Positions 8,711-17,122 of a stretch of DNA of 64,000 nucleotides are shown piece after piece (the first letter of the stretch is position 1; each line of letters starts with the position of its first letter). The notes under the pieces were generated by a model. That model saw only the letters and a list, made by a program, of their open reading frames with translations. It searched no databases and was not told the origin of the DNA. Both the position numbers and the translations under genes were made by a program. Source of the DNA: an uncultured Bacteroides sp. (GTDB lineage: Bacteria > Bacteroidota > Bacteroidia > Bacteroidales > Bacteroidaceae); assembly GCA_902492205.1 (NCBI GenBank), contig CABUKU010000003.1, positions 62,001 through 126,000 on the forward strand, written 5' to 3'.

Positions 8711-8753
8711 ATAAACCCGTTGCGCAGGCTTAACTTTCCTATGCAACGGGCTT
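8711..8753 (-). terminator. Rho-independent-type terminator after the 106-aa gene
   Basis: On the minus strand an 8-bp stem CCCGTTGC/GCAACGGG (8750-8743 with 8723-8716), extendable by A-T pairs, closes a 19-nt loop and is followed by TTTATTAG. It sits about 25 bp past the stop of the 8778-9098 gene. Confidence 0.65.
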
Positions 8754-8777
8754 AATGTTCGAGTAATAAGTCTTTGT

Positions 8778-9098
8778 TTATTCTTCTCCTTCTTCTTTTT
8801 CCTCTTGTTCTTTAATCCATTTGATATAAAGGAGAATCAATTGATGTAAGCCCAAAGCCTTCATGTTGTTGTGATAAATCACGTCGATACACAAGTCGAG
8901 CAGGTCTTTACTGTCGCTCTCTTGCGCTGCAATGAGCGAACGTATGTTCAATTTTAACTTTTCAAGCACGTCTTCATCTATAATCCCCGTGCTGTCTATC
9001 AAGTGTTGGAAAAGAGAATATTTGCGGATGGTTTCAAGATTTGCTTCGGAGATTTCCATGCTTCTTGTACCGGAAGCGTTTGTTTGTATTGTATACAT
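8778..9098 (-). CDS. Hypothetical protein, 106 aa, acidic C-terminus
   Basis: A short single gene with its own TATATTTG promoter box (9129-9136) and a downstream terminator, so it is very likely expressed. The protein is predicted helical and soluble, with no signal peptide or cysteine-rich motif, and ends in a strongly acidic tail (KEQEEKEEGEE). I do not recognise a family. The neighbours (YedF-like protein downstream, amidase-like protein upstream, both on the same strand) do not suggest a role. Confidence 0.7.
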   Translation of the reverse strand: MYTIQTNASGTRSMEISEANLETIRKYSLFQHLIDSTGIIDEDVLEKLKLNIRSLIAAQESDSKDLLDLCIDVIYHNNMKALGLHQLILLYIKWIKEQEEKEEGEE

Positions 9099-9128
9099 GA
9101 TCGTTTCTTTTTAAAGGTTTAACTTCTA

Positions 9129-9136
9129 CAAATATA
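9129..9136 (-). promoter_or_regulatory. -7 promoter box for the 106-aa gene
   Basis: TATATTTG on the minus strand (CAAATATA on plus) matches TAnnTTTG and lies 31 bp upstream of the ATG at 9098. Confidence 0.6.
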
Positions 9137-9180
9137 ATCTTTAAATGGGAATAACAAGAGACGAGGGGTGAAAAGTTTAG

Positions 9181-12117
9181 TTATTTGCTAAAAAATCCGA
9201 GAATGCCTGTCATTACTCTTGCCCGCTCTTGTTCCGAAGTGATGCTTTCAAACGGGAAACCCAACACGAAAGTACGGTAATTCCCTTTATAAGCTGTTCC
9301 GGCACTCCGGTTTCCATCTGTGTAAACGAAAGCCGAAAAGGCGGGAACAATGGGAAGAATACTTTCGGGAGCCGGGACTGCATAACTTTTCTCATTCATC
9401 ATACGTGAAATTTCCATTGTGTGCCCCATTCCGAATATCTGCCCGGAATAAGAATCCCGTAAGGATTGGGCATAACGGTATTTCAATATATTTTCCGTAA
9501 ATGCCTGTTCGTTTGGATTGGTATTCATGTCGCTTCCCACGTAAGAACCGCTCACAAAGATGTTTCCTCCGGCATTGCAATAATTGGTTATAAGTAATTG
9601 CATTTCGGGGGTAAAGGTCTTGTAGTTCTCATTGTTGGCATTGTCCGTCAGGGATTCTTCCTTTTCTAATCCGAGAATATAGTCTACCACCGGGTAATCA
9701 TTGAGGCGGATTTGTCCTCTTTCCACGGCTTCATCACTGCATGATACGAAAGAATGGTTTCCTGCTGCCTGTATTGCTTTTCCGTGAACGAAGGGATAGT
9801 CGAAAGTGTTCCCGGCAATCTTCATGCCTTCCAGTTCGTTTCCGCTGTAACCCAATCCGTCTTTGGTCTCTTTTCCGGCACGTGTGCGGTCAAATGACAT
9901 TTGTGCTCCGCAAAGTCCTATATTATATAGGTAATGCACTCCCGGATCTTGTTCCAGACTGAACCCGGCAGCATAGGGAGTGTTAACCACTGCCGGAGCA
10001 CTGATACGGTCGAATCCGTTTACTATAAGGACAGTTCCTCTGTTTCTTGGGGATTGATAGGCGGAAAGCACTTCGGAAGGAAAACTTTCTCCTCCTTTAT
10101 TTACGGCTGTTACCTTGAAACTATATACCAAACCTTCTTCTATCTGAACGGTACAGGTGGGTGTGTTTACTACCACTCCGTTGTCGAAGCCTCCGTGCCC
10201 TACACGGGTATAAACCACATATTCACGAGGTTTGGCTGTTGGTTCTAAAGGATCTTCCGCTGGTTGCCAGGTAAGTTGCAGTGTTTTCTTCTTCTTTCCG
10301 AATTGAACGGCGAAGTGGGTGACTGGAAGCGGTTGCACCACATAATCGGTTCCATGCTGAAGGCTGATAAAACGAAGAACGGATTTGTAAATGGATCGCC
10401 CCACCGCAAACTGGAAGTTCGGATCATGTCCCAGCTTCATGTCTGCAAAGTTTTGATGGGCAAGCAGTTCAAGTATCATGGACGGAACGGCGGGCAAGCG
10501 GGTTTCACTGTAATTCTTGTCCCACATGCCGCGGCGAGTCCAGTCAACGGCGAACTGTGAGCGAATATCGCGTTGCAAGCCTGTCATTACCATGTCGGCA
10601 AGGTCACGCGAAGCATAGCGGGAGATGCCGGAATTGAGCTTACCGTTATTGAATTCGGATGTATAGATGCCAAGCGTTCCGATAATTTCATCTTCTTTGG
10701 AATATCCTGCATCGCTGTGAAGTGCCAGAGCCATTTCGAAAGGAACTCCCAATCCCGCTTCGGAAGGATTATACACAGAGTTGCCGGATAGATAGTTGAT
10801 GGTACGGGAACGGGCATTAATATCGTCGATATAATCATCGGTTCCATTCTTGCCGCCATAGACGGAATAAGGCATTCCCGCCCATTGTGCCGAATAACGC
10901 GCACCTTCCAGATAGCGGGGCAAACCGCTTGTTGAAGCTATCGCACTGCCATTTCTGCCTCGGGCGATGTTACCCATTCCTCCACCAAAGCGCATAGCAT
11001 CGGCAGACACCACTCCTTTTTGCTTGCTCTCATTGCTAAGTACCACCATTCCATAGTTGTTGTTTCCTTTATCGAATTCGAATGTTCCGAGATATACCCA
11101 TGTTCCGCCGCCTATTTGTTGGTTCACTTTGAATTCGGTTACTCCACCTTTGTGGAAAACAAGGTATTTGGCATCACTGACACTTTCGGGAAGTGTCTGG
11201 TAAGATACATAAACTGCATACTTTCCTGTTTCGGGAATGGTGGGAATCCATTCGGCAAATGCTTTATCTTTCTTTTTCTCCGTCTTTGCAAAGCGGGCGG
11301 TTCCCATTGTAAACGGGTTTTCGTTGTCAAAATATACCTGTTTGGTTTGTGCGAAGCCTTGCAGGGTTGAGTTTATCCATTTGCCTTTTCTGCTGCTTCT
11401 TTCAAGATAAATGGAATGAAGGGAGCGGGGAGAGTCATTGTCCACTATTATCTCGTTCCGTTGAGTGTCCCGTTCGCGTGGGGTGAATACCACGGCTCCT
11501 GCATTTTCAAGCATCGGGATGATATAAGGAATGATATATGATTGAGTGTAAAGGTCTTCGGATGTGCAAAATAGTCGCGGACGTTGCCAACCCCATTCTC
11601 CTTTGTCGTTTTGGAAATACTTTCCGTGACTTTGCCAAAGGGCAATGTGGCGGTTTTGTAATCCTTTGGATATTTCGTAGGGACGTGAGGCATTTTTTAC
11701 CCAAGGCTCACCTTTATAGTCGATATTCAGCGAGAGTCTTGATTTGTCTTCCTGCTTTTTTGTCCGGTAAGCGTTGGGGATAAGTTCCTCTATCGGCATG
11801 CCATTTACATACATCGTCATGTCAAAGTAGCATACCGGTCCCGGCAACGTCTTTCCTAACTGGCGGTAAATGCCATCGACTATTTCGGGCAAGAATGGTT
11901 GATAGGCAAAACTTTCCGACGCATGAATGGCGAGTTTTTTCCGTTCAAAGTCGATGTTGAAACTCTTTAAACGGGTTTTTCCTATGTTGGCGGAAGACGG
12001 TTTGTAGTTATCAAAGAACTCTTTCAGGCGTTCTTCCACGTTTTTCTCAACATCTTGGGCTAAGAGGTTTCCTACTCCCAAGCAGAGGAACAGGATCAAT
12101 GCATATATCTTTTTCAT
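9181..12117 (-). CDS. Secreted amidase-like protein with inserted golvesin-type domain ('xanthan lyase' annotation group)
   Basis: A 978-residue exported protein with a signal peptide at 1-21 (ending LLAQ). The order is: N-terminal extension; first half of an N-acetylmuramoyl-L-alanine amidase (Amidase_3-like) fold with candidate zinc ligands His164 (QSHG) and Glu187; a golvesin/xanthan-lyase-like beta domain at about 258-380; the second amidase half with His467 (ALHSDAG) and Glu550 (MILELLAHQN); a fibronectin type III-like domain at about 600-710; and a C-terminal alpha/beta domain. Bacteroides homologues are commonly labelled xanthan lyase, but the visible residues favour cleavage of peptidoglycan stem peptides in the periplasm. 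It follows the tyrosine phosphatase gene by 21 bp and probably shares its transcript. Confidence 0.75.
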   Translation of the reverse strand: MKKIYALILFLCLGVGNLLAQDVEKNVEERLKEFFDNYKPSSANIGKTRLKSFNIDFERKKLAIHASESFAYQPFLPEIVDGIYRQLGKTLPGPVCYFDMTMYVNGMPIEELIPNAYRTKKQEDKSRLSLNIDYKGEPWVKNASRPYEISKGLQNRHIALWQSHGKYFQNDKGEWGWQRPRLFCTSEDLYTQSYIIPYIIPMLENAGAVVFTPRERDTQRNEIIVDNDSPRSLHSIYLERSSRKGKWINSTLQGFAQTKQVYFDNENPFTMGTARFAKTEKKKDKAFAEWIPTIPETGKYAVYVSYQTLPESVSDAKYLVFHKGGVTEFKVNQQIGGGTWVYLGTFEFDKGNNNYGMVVLSNESKQKGVVSADAMRFGGGMGNIARGRNGSAIASTSGLPRYLEGARYSAQWAGMPYSVYGGKNGTDDYIDDINARSRTINYLSGNSVYNPSEAGLGVPFEMALALHSDAGYSKEDEIIGTLGIYTSEFNNGKLNSGISRYASRDLADMVMTGLQRDIRSQFAVDWTRRGMWDKNYSETRLPAVPSMILELLAHQNFADMKLGHDPNFQFAVGRSIYKSVLRFISLQHGTDYVVQPLPVTHFAVQFGKKKKTLQLTWQPAEDPLEPTAKPREYVVYTRVGHGGFDNGVVVNTPTCTVQIEEGLVYSFKVTAVNKGGESFPSEVLSAYQSPRNRGTVLIVNGFDRISAPAVVNTPYAAGFSLEQDPGVHYLYNIGLCGAQMSFDRTRAGKETKDGLGYSGNELEGMKIAGNTFDYPFVHGKAIQAAGNHSFVSCSDEAVERGQIRLNDYPVVDYILGLEKEESLTDNANNENYKTFTPEMQLLITNYCNAGGNIFVSGSYVGSDMNTNPNEQAFTENILKYRYAQSLRDSYSGQIFGMGHTMEISRMMNEKSYAVPAPESILPIVPAFSAFVYTDGNRSAGTAYKGNYRTFVLGFPFESITSEQERARVMTGILGFFSK

Positions 12118-12138
12118 ATTGGAACGGGTGATGTCTTT

Positions 12139-12861
12139 TTATTCCGTATAGTTTTTGCACAACTTTTCCAAGTCGGCTCCAAGGTTGTTTACCAAATAGT
12201 TTTCCATTCCTCCGAATTCCTTGTCTATCACATTCAGGGCTGTTTCCAGATACTCTTTCTTCACTGTGGTAAGTGGGGCGAATTGTGGAAAGCGTTCAGT
12301 GATAAAATCATATTTACCTTTTATATACTTTGCCGATAAAAGATAATCTTCCATGATTGTTTTCCTGTCTACTCCCAATGCGGCAAGTAACAGGGCTGCT
12401 GCAATTCCTGTCCGGTCTTTTCCTGCGGAGCAATGAAACAAAAGCGGGGCATCGCTTTCATCTGTCACAATCCGAAAGAACTCTCTGTATATATTCTGAG
12501 CGTTCCTGATAATGTATGCATAGGCATCTTCGAGGATAGTTGGTATCTTGTTGACATCAAAGTGCTGCATGTCGGTCATGTCTCCCGCTTCGATAGAAAG
12601 AGGAATGTATTTCGTTATGGTGGAAGGCAGCTTGTCGGCAGCGGCATTCTTCTCGTTTTTGCTCCTGAAGTCTATGTTTGTTCGGAGTGGAAGTGAAGCC
12701 AGATAATCCAAGTCTTCTTCGGTTAGTTTGTTTAAATCTCCCGAACGAAGCAATGTTCTCCACTTTACATGTTTACCGTTTGCTGCTTTGTATCCTCCCA
12801 AATCGCGCATATTGTAGGCACCTGTAACAGGAAGCAGGCGTGTATAAGTCTCTTTTTCCAT
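12139..12861 (-). CDS. Tyrosine-protein phosphatase
   Basis: A 240-residue protein tyrosine/serine phosphatase of the bacterial Y_phosphatase3 type. The CX5R signature is HCSAGKDRTG, with nucleophile Cys144 and Arg150; the N-terminal NMRDLGGY and LLRSGDL motifs are typical of this subfamily. It has no signal peptide and should be cytosolic. The substrate is unknown; related enzymes act on phosphotyrosine or phosphoinositides. The gene begins about 20 bp after the terminator of the NagB-like gene and is followed at 21 bp by the amidase-like gene. Confidence 0.88.
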   Translation of the reverse strand: MEKETYTRLLPVTGAYNMRDLGGYKAANGKHVKWRTLLRSGDLNKLTEEDLDYLASLPLRTNIDFRSKNEKNAAADKLPSTITKYIPLSIEAGDMTDMQHFDVNKIPTILEDAYAYIIRNAQNIYREFFRIVTDESDAPLLFHCSAGKDRTGIAAALLLAALGVDRKTIMEDYLLSAKYIKGKYDFITERFPQFAPLTTVKKEYLETALNVIDKEFGGMENYLVNNLGADLEKLCKNYTE

Positions 12862-12882
12862 ATAGTAATTTTATATTTAAAC

Positions 12883-12918
12883 AAAAAAAGAGTGGAGAGT
12901 ATCAAACTCCTCACTCTT
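12883..12918 (-). terminator. Rho-independent terminator after the NagB-PIG-L gene
   Basis: On the minus strand AAGAGTG plus GAG pairs with CTC plus CACTCTT around a short loop, followed by a run of seven T residues (complement of 12883-12889). Confidence 0.85.
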
Positions 12919-12940
12919 CTTTATGCTTTTTAACTATTTG

Positions 12941-14932
12941 TTATAATGGAATGTATTCAACGAATGCTTCCATTGCTTCGTAAGAAGCCAAACCTAAATT
13001 GTCGTACAAATCGGCTGTCGCACGGTTACGGTCTTCAGCACGTTGCCAGAATAAACGTTCGTCATTTCCTAAGAAAGGAGCACTTTCCATCTGAGACTGG
13101 TGTTTCAGGATAGAGTTACGTTTTGCACGAAGTTCTTCCGGGCTGATAGGAACTGCCATTTCAATGTTTTCAATTTCCCATTCTGCCCACGCACCACGAT
13201 ACATCCATATGCGGCAATCCTTTAACCATTTTGCTCCTTCTTCCTTTTCAAGGTCGATAGCGGCAAGCACGGCATCCGTACATACACGGTGAGTTCCGTG
13301 TGGATCTGCAAGGTCGCCTGCAACAAATATCTGATGAGGTTTTACTTCTCTCAACAGGTTGCGGACGATTTCTACGTCTGCTTCACTGATCGGGTTCTTC
13401 TGAATCTTTCCTGTTTCATAGAACGGAAGATCAAGGAAGTGGCAACGGTTTAATGGAATGTTATTATAAGTACAAGCGGTACGAGCTTCACCACGACGAA
13501 TCAAGCCTTTGATAGTCAAGATGTCACGGCTGTCCATATCACCGTCTTTCTTATTCTTCAAGAAGTTCTTTATCTCGGCATATTTGTCGGTTATAACTTT
13601 ATCTTCACTGTTGATAAAGATTTGGTTAAAGCCATTGATGAAGTGCATAAAGCGAACGATTTCTTCATCTCCAACGGCAATATTACCCGAAGTTTCATAA
13701 GCTACGTGTACTTCGTGCTTTTGTTCTACCAAACGGCGGAGAGTACCTCCCATAGAGATTACGTCATCATCTGGGTGAGGAGAGAAGATGATTACACGTT
13801 TCGGATATGGTTTGGCACGTTCGGGACGATAAGTATCGTCTGCATTCGGTTTACCACCCGGCCATCCGGTGATAGTATGTTGCAAGTCATTAAAGATTTT
13901 AATGTTTGCATTGTAAGCAGAACCGTATAATGCAAGAAGTTCACTTAAACCATGTTCGTTATAATCTTTATTAGTCAGCTTTAAGATAGGCTTCTTTGTG
14001 ATGCCGCATAACCAAACAATGGCACTGCGAACCAACTTATCGTTCCATTCGCAAGAAGTAACCAACCAAGGTCTTTGGATACGTGTAAGGTGAGCTGCTG
14101 CTGCCAAATCGAGTGCAATATGAATATTGTTGTGATTTTGCAGATAAGAAGCAGGGATAACATCGGTTATCTTGCCTTCTACAGTTGCACGAATCATATC
14201 GGCTTTTTCTTCACCCCATGCCATCAGATAAATCTTTTTAGCGGAAAGGATGGTAGAAATACCCATTGTGATAGAGCTTACCGGTACATTTTCAGTGCCA
14301 CCAAACATCTTTGCAGCTTCATTGCGTGAAGTATTGTCAAGTAAGATAAGACGAGTTGTTGAATTGATTTGTGAACCCGGCTCGTTCAAACCGATGTTAC
14401 CTTCACGGCCGATACCTAAAAGGATAATATCTATACCGCCGAAACTTTCAATGCGTTGTTCGTATAAACGGCAATATTCAAGAATAGTATCTTGCGGTGC
14501 AGTTCCGTCCGGTGTAAATATGTTCTGTTTATCGACGTCAACATGGTCGAGGAACATTTCCTGTAAAGCTTTGAAGTTGCTGTTTGCTGCATCTGCCGAT
14601 AAAGGGTAATATTCATATACATTGAATATTACTACATTACGAAAGCTCAAGCCTTCTTCCTTGTGCATGCGGATTAATTCTGCAAATACCGGCTGAGGTG
14701 AGTTACCGCCTGCCAGAGCTATTACACAGAATCTGCCTGCCCTTTGTTTCTCACGGATAGCTTGTGCTATTTCGTTAGCAATGTGGCGTGCGCCTTCTTC
14801 TACTGACTCATAGATATCTGTAGGTATCTTTTCAAGTCTTGTCAATACGGAACGCTCGAAAGCATTTTCCGGTTTGTAATACTTAGGTGACACTCTGTTA
14901 AGAGTAATCTGAGAACTTAGGTTAGTTTTCAT
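12941..14932 (-). CDS. NagB-like/PIG-L fusion protein (annotated as glucosamine-6-phosphate deaminase)
   Basis: A 663-residue fusion of a glucosamine-6-phosphate deaminase-like domain (about 25-290) and a PIG-L/LmbE-type N-acetylglucosaminyl deacetylase domain (about 378-620). The C-terminal domain keeps its metal motifs HPDDD (386-390) and DPHGTH. In the N-terminal domain, compared with E. coli NagB, the FNxDEY base (Asp72) is Tyr106 (FNVYEYYPL), and the GNDGHIAFNEP loop is GREGNIGLNEP, so Asp141 becomes Glu177 and His143 becomes Asn179; Glu184 (equivalent to Glu148) remains. Similar fusions are common in Bacteroides. Deaminase activity is questionable; the domain may bind amino-sugar phosphates while the C-terminal domain deacetylates. 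It is monocistronic with its own terminator. Confidence 0.85.
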   Translation of the reverse strand: MKTNLSSQITLNRVSPKYYKPENAFERSVLTRLEKIPTDIYESVEEGARHIANEIAQAIREKQRAGRFCVIALAGGNSPQPVFAELIRMHKEEGLSFRNVVIFNVYEYYPLSADAANSNFKALQEMFLDHVDVDKQNIFTPDGTAPQDTILEYCRLYEQRIESFGGIDIILLGIGREGNIGLNEPGSQINSTTRLILLDNTSRNEAAKMFGGTENVPVSSITMGISTILSAKKIYLMAWGEEKADMIRATVEGKITDVIPASYLQNHNNIHIALDLAAAAHLTRIQRPWLVTSCEWNDKLVRSAIVWLCGITKKPILKLTNKDYNEHGLSELLALYGSAYNANIKIFNDLQHTITGWPGGKPNADDTYRPERAKPYPKRVIIFSPHPDDDVISMGGTLRRLVEQKHEVHVAYETSGNIAVGDEEIVRFMHFINGFNQIFINSEDKVITDKYAEIKNFLKNKKDGDMDSRDILTIKGLIRRGEARTACTYNNIPLNRCHFLDLPFYETGKIQKNPISEADVEIVRNLLREVKPHQIFVAGDLADPHGTHRVCTDAVLAAIDLEKEEGAKWLKDCRIWMYRGAWAEWEIENIEMAVPISPEELRAKRNSILKHQSQMESAPFLGNDERLFWQRAEDRNRATADLYDNLGLASYEAMEAFVEYIPL

Positions 14933-15005
14933 AAGTTTGTCTCTGTAAAGATTAGATATTTTTGATTTGTTTAATAGGTTTCATGTTTTTCTTTCTATCG
15001 TACCA

Positions 15006-15037
15006 CAAAGGTAGTTAAAATAGAACACACAAAAGTA
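15006..15037 (-). promoter_or_regulatory. Two candidate -7 boxes upstream of the NagB-PIG-L gene
   Basis: The minus strand carries TACTTTTG (15037-15030) and TACCTTTG (15013-15006), both matching TAnnTTTG, 74-105 bp upstream of the ATG at 14932. Either or both may be used; no convincing -33 box decides between them. The rest of the 14933-15125 gap is AT-rich without other structure that I see. Confidence 0.5.
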
Positions 15038-15125
15038 CAAAATAGTTTATTATTATTTCAATTATGTACAAACAATATCCATTTTATTAAAGTTTTTACC
15101 TATATATGGGGATTAAATAAGATTT

Positions 15126-15908
15126 TTATATAAAGGTGAATCTATCAGCATCCTTCCATGTAGGAAATTTTTCGCGTAATGACCTGAGAGATGCCAAATC
15201 AATTTTAGTTGTGTGTATTCCTTCTTCTCCATCGGTGAACTCTGTTATTATTTCTCCTTTGGCATTGTAGAGTGCAGATTGCCCGGAATATTTTAATCCA
15301 TGTCCGTCGGTCCCCACCCGGTTTACTCCACATACATAACTTAAGTTTTCTATGGCACGTGCACAAAGTAGTGTTTCCCATGCCCGTCTGCGTGGAGCTG
15401 GCCAACTTGCTACAATAATGAAAAGATCATATTCGTTCTGAATGTTTCTGCACCATGCAGGGAAACGCAGGTCATAACATACCATCAGGCAGATATTCCA
15501 ACCTAGATAGTTGAAAACAAGTTTCCGGTTTCCGGCTTGGAAGTGGTTTGGCTCATCTCCCATACGGAATAGATGGTGTTTATCATAATAATATTCTTCC
15601 CCCTTGGGAGTAAGGAAGAAAGCACGATTAAAACATGTATCACCTTCAAGAGCAATAAAGCTGCCTGTTATGGCAAAGTTGAATTTTTTGCTCCATTGTT
15701 TGAGAACTGTAATTGTTTCTCCTTCGATTGTTTCTGCCAATTCTTCGCTTTTCATGCTAAACCCGGTAGAGAACATTTCAGGTAAAACTGCAATGTCTGT
15801 TGCATCTGTTAGTTTCTCTATTTTTTTTTCAAGCCGGGAAAGGTTTTCTTGTTTATTCTCCCATACAATATCGGTTTGAATGAGTGAAATTCTTAGTTCG
15901 CTTGGCAT
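15126..15908 (-). CDS. Nitrilase-family amidase (omega-amidase/YafV-like)
   Basis: A 260-residue carbon-nitrogen hydrolase. The catalytic triad is visible: Glu44 in LPEMFSTGF, Lys110 in YYDKHHLF and Cys144 in MVCYDLRFP. The FSTGFSM and HHLFRMGDE stretches fit the omega-amidase/YafV branch, which hydrolyses alpha-keto acid amides such as 2-oxoglutaramate, a metabolite-repair reaction in the cytosol. No signal peptide is present. It lies downstream of the acyltransferase gene with a terminator-like hairpin (15929-15957) between them, and only about 20 bp remain for a separate promoter, so it probably depends on readthrough. Confidence 0.87.
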   Translation of the reverse strand: MPSELRISLIQTDIVWENKQENLSRLEKKIEKLTDATDIAVLPEMFSTGFSMKSEELAETIEGETITVLKQWSKKFNFAITGSFIALEGDTCFNRAFFLTPKGEEYYYDKHHLFRMGDEPNHFQAGNRKLVFNYLGWNICLMVCYDLRFPAWCRNIQNEYDLFIIVASWPAPRRRAWETLLCARAIENLSYVCGVNRVGTDGHGLKYSGQSALYNAKGEIITEFTDGEEGIHTTKIDLASLRSLREKFPTWKDADRFTFI

Positions 15909-15928
15909 AGCTTTCTGTTTTATGAGTT

Positions 15929-15957
15929 AAAAAAGGGCGGAGTATTACTCCACCCTT
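15929..15957 (-). terminator. Terminator or attenuator hairpin between acyltransferase and amidase genes
   Basis: On the minus strand GGGTGGAGT pairs with ACTCCGCCC (one mismatch) around a 3-nt loop and is followed by six T residues (complement of 15929-15934). Confidence 0.8.
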
Positions 15958-15965
15958 ATATTTTA

Positions 15966-16520
15966 TCAGATATTTCCGGTTACAAAGTTTTCAGGATGCT
16001 TCCCTGTGAACTTAGTAAAATACTGCTTTATCTCTTTCATATCTTTATCTATATCTCCACTTGGATATATAACCTTTTCGGCAGTAATTGTTTTGGTTTT
16101 ATAGTCTATACCGATAAGGACGATAGGCACTTCGGCTCTTAAAGCAATATAATAGAAACCTTTTTTCCAGTTGGGATTAGGAGAGCGTGTCCCCTCGGGA
16201 GTAATGGCTAGATGGAATGTTTTGCTTTCCTTAATCTGCTTGGCTACTTGTTCTACCATAGAAGTTTTTTTGCTTCTGTAGACAGGTATGCCACCCATGT
16301 ATCTCAATAGGCATCCTAATGGAAAAAAGAACCATTCTTTCTTCATCATGAAACCAGTCTCCCGACCGATTGCCCCGTAGAATAATTTACCGATAATAAA
16401 GTCCCAATTACTGGTGTGAGGCGCCGCACAGATAATATATTTATCAAAGTCCGGAACCGTTACTATGGATTTCCAACCTAATATCTTATGGTAGATAAAA
16501 CTGCAAATTGCTTTCTTCAT
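15966..16520 (-). CDS. Lysophospholipid acyltransferase family protein
   Basis: A 184-residue PlsC-like acyltransferase that would transfer an acyl chain to a lysophospholipid or related glycerolipid at the inner membrane. Seen: the HX4D catalytic motif HTSNWD (His35, Asp40), a GGIPVYRS substrate-binding stretch and EGTRSPNPNWKKGF. It is shorter than classical PlsC (about 240 residues), as in a compact Bacteroidetes subfamily. It follows the 89-residue gene by 8 bp on the same strand, so the two are co-transcribed. The specific acceptor cannot be assigned. Confidence 0.85.
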   Translation of the reverse strand: MKKAICSFIYHKILGWKSIVTVPDFDKYIICAAPHTSNWDFIIGKLFYGAIGRETGFMMKKEWFFFPLGCLLRYMGGIPVYRSKKTSMVEQVAKQIKESKTFHLAITPEGTRSPNPNWKKGFYYIALRAEVPIVLIGIDYKTKTITAEKVIYPSGDIDKDMKEIKQYFTKFTGKHPENFVTGNI

Positions 16521-16528
16521 TCTTTGTC

Positions 16529-16798
16529 TTAATTCAATTTGCCAATTTCATCGATAATAGCATTTACCTGTGCATTGAAATCTTCGCGGAATTTTTTGTA
16601 GAATCCTTTTACATTTCCCGGTTCTGTGTGGCTGATGCGGCTGATAAAATCATTTTGCATCAGTAGGATTTTTCCCATGAGTGCATCAGCTTTTGCTGCG
16701 TCGGTTCCGGGAACAAACATACTGTTTACCAAACATTCTGAGAATAATTCACCTGCAATATAATTTACGTTCTTCTTTAGTTTTCTTCTACTTGCCAT
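16529..16798 (-). CDS. Hypothetical protein, 89 aa
   Basis: A short, lysine-rich N-terminus (MASRRKLKKNVNYIAG) followed by a predicted helical region; no membrane segment, signal peptide or recognised motif. It is first in a transcript with the acyltransferase gene 8 bp downstream. A near-consensus TATCTTTA box on the minus strand (16846-16839) lies about 40 bp upstream. I believe similar proteins occur in many Bacteroidales but cannot name a family or function. Confidence 0.7.
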   Translation of the reverse strand: MASRRKLKKNVNYIAGELFSECLVNSMFVPGTDAAKADALMGKILLMQNDFISRISHTEPGNVKGFYKKFREDFNAQVNAIIDEIGKLN

Positions 16799-17122
16799 AA
16801 TAGTAATGTTTTAAGTTAATAATTATCTTAATTCTCGGTAAAGATAGAGATTTTATTTAAGTTTCGGCTATGTTTTAGTCTAATAAATACTAATTGCTTC
16901 CATCCCTACTGTACTTGTTCTATTGTTAATCAGAGCGTAGTCTAATTCAGGAAGAGTGTGGAATTGTTCTACACATGTAGAGCTTATTCCACACTTGTGT
17001 ATTTCCCTGCTATATATGTAAAATGTTGATTCTGAATAAATAGAACTTTCGAGATACTTTTTGGTATTTGCTTTGTTCTATATAATGAAAGTGAAAGTTA
17101 AATTATATAATTCGCATAACAC
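16799..17122. other. Divergent intergenic region before the RND efflux operon
   Basis: A 324-bp gap between the minus-strand 89-aa gene and the plus-strand efflux operon. It holds a weak minus-strand TATCTTTA box (16839-16846) and a 41-bp imperfect palindrome (16955-16995). No regulator gene or ORF of convincing length is present. Confidence 0.7.
16955..16995. promoter_or_regulatory. 41-bp dyad, candidate operator for the RND operon
   Basis: The arms AGTGTGGAAT (16955-16964) and ATTCCACACT (16986-16995) are perfect reverse complements, with an inner CTAC (16969-16972)/GTAG (16977-16980) pair near the same centre. It ends 127 bp before the membrane-fusion gene start. No T-run follows it, which favours a protein-binding site over a terminator. 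Confidence 0.5.
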
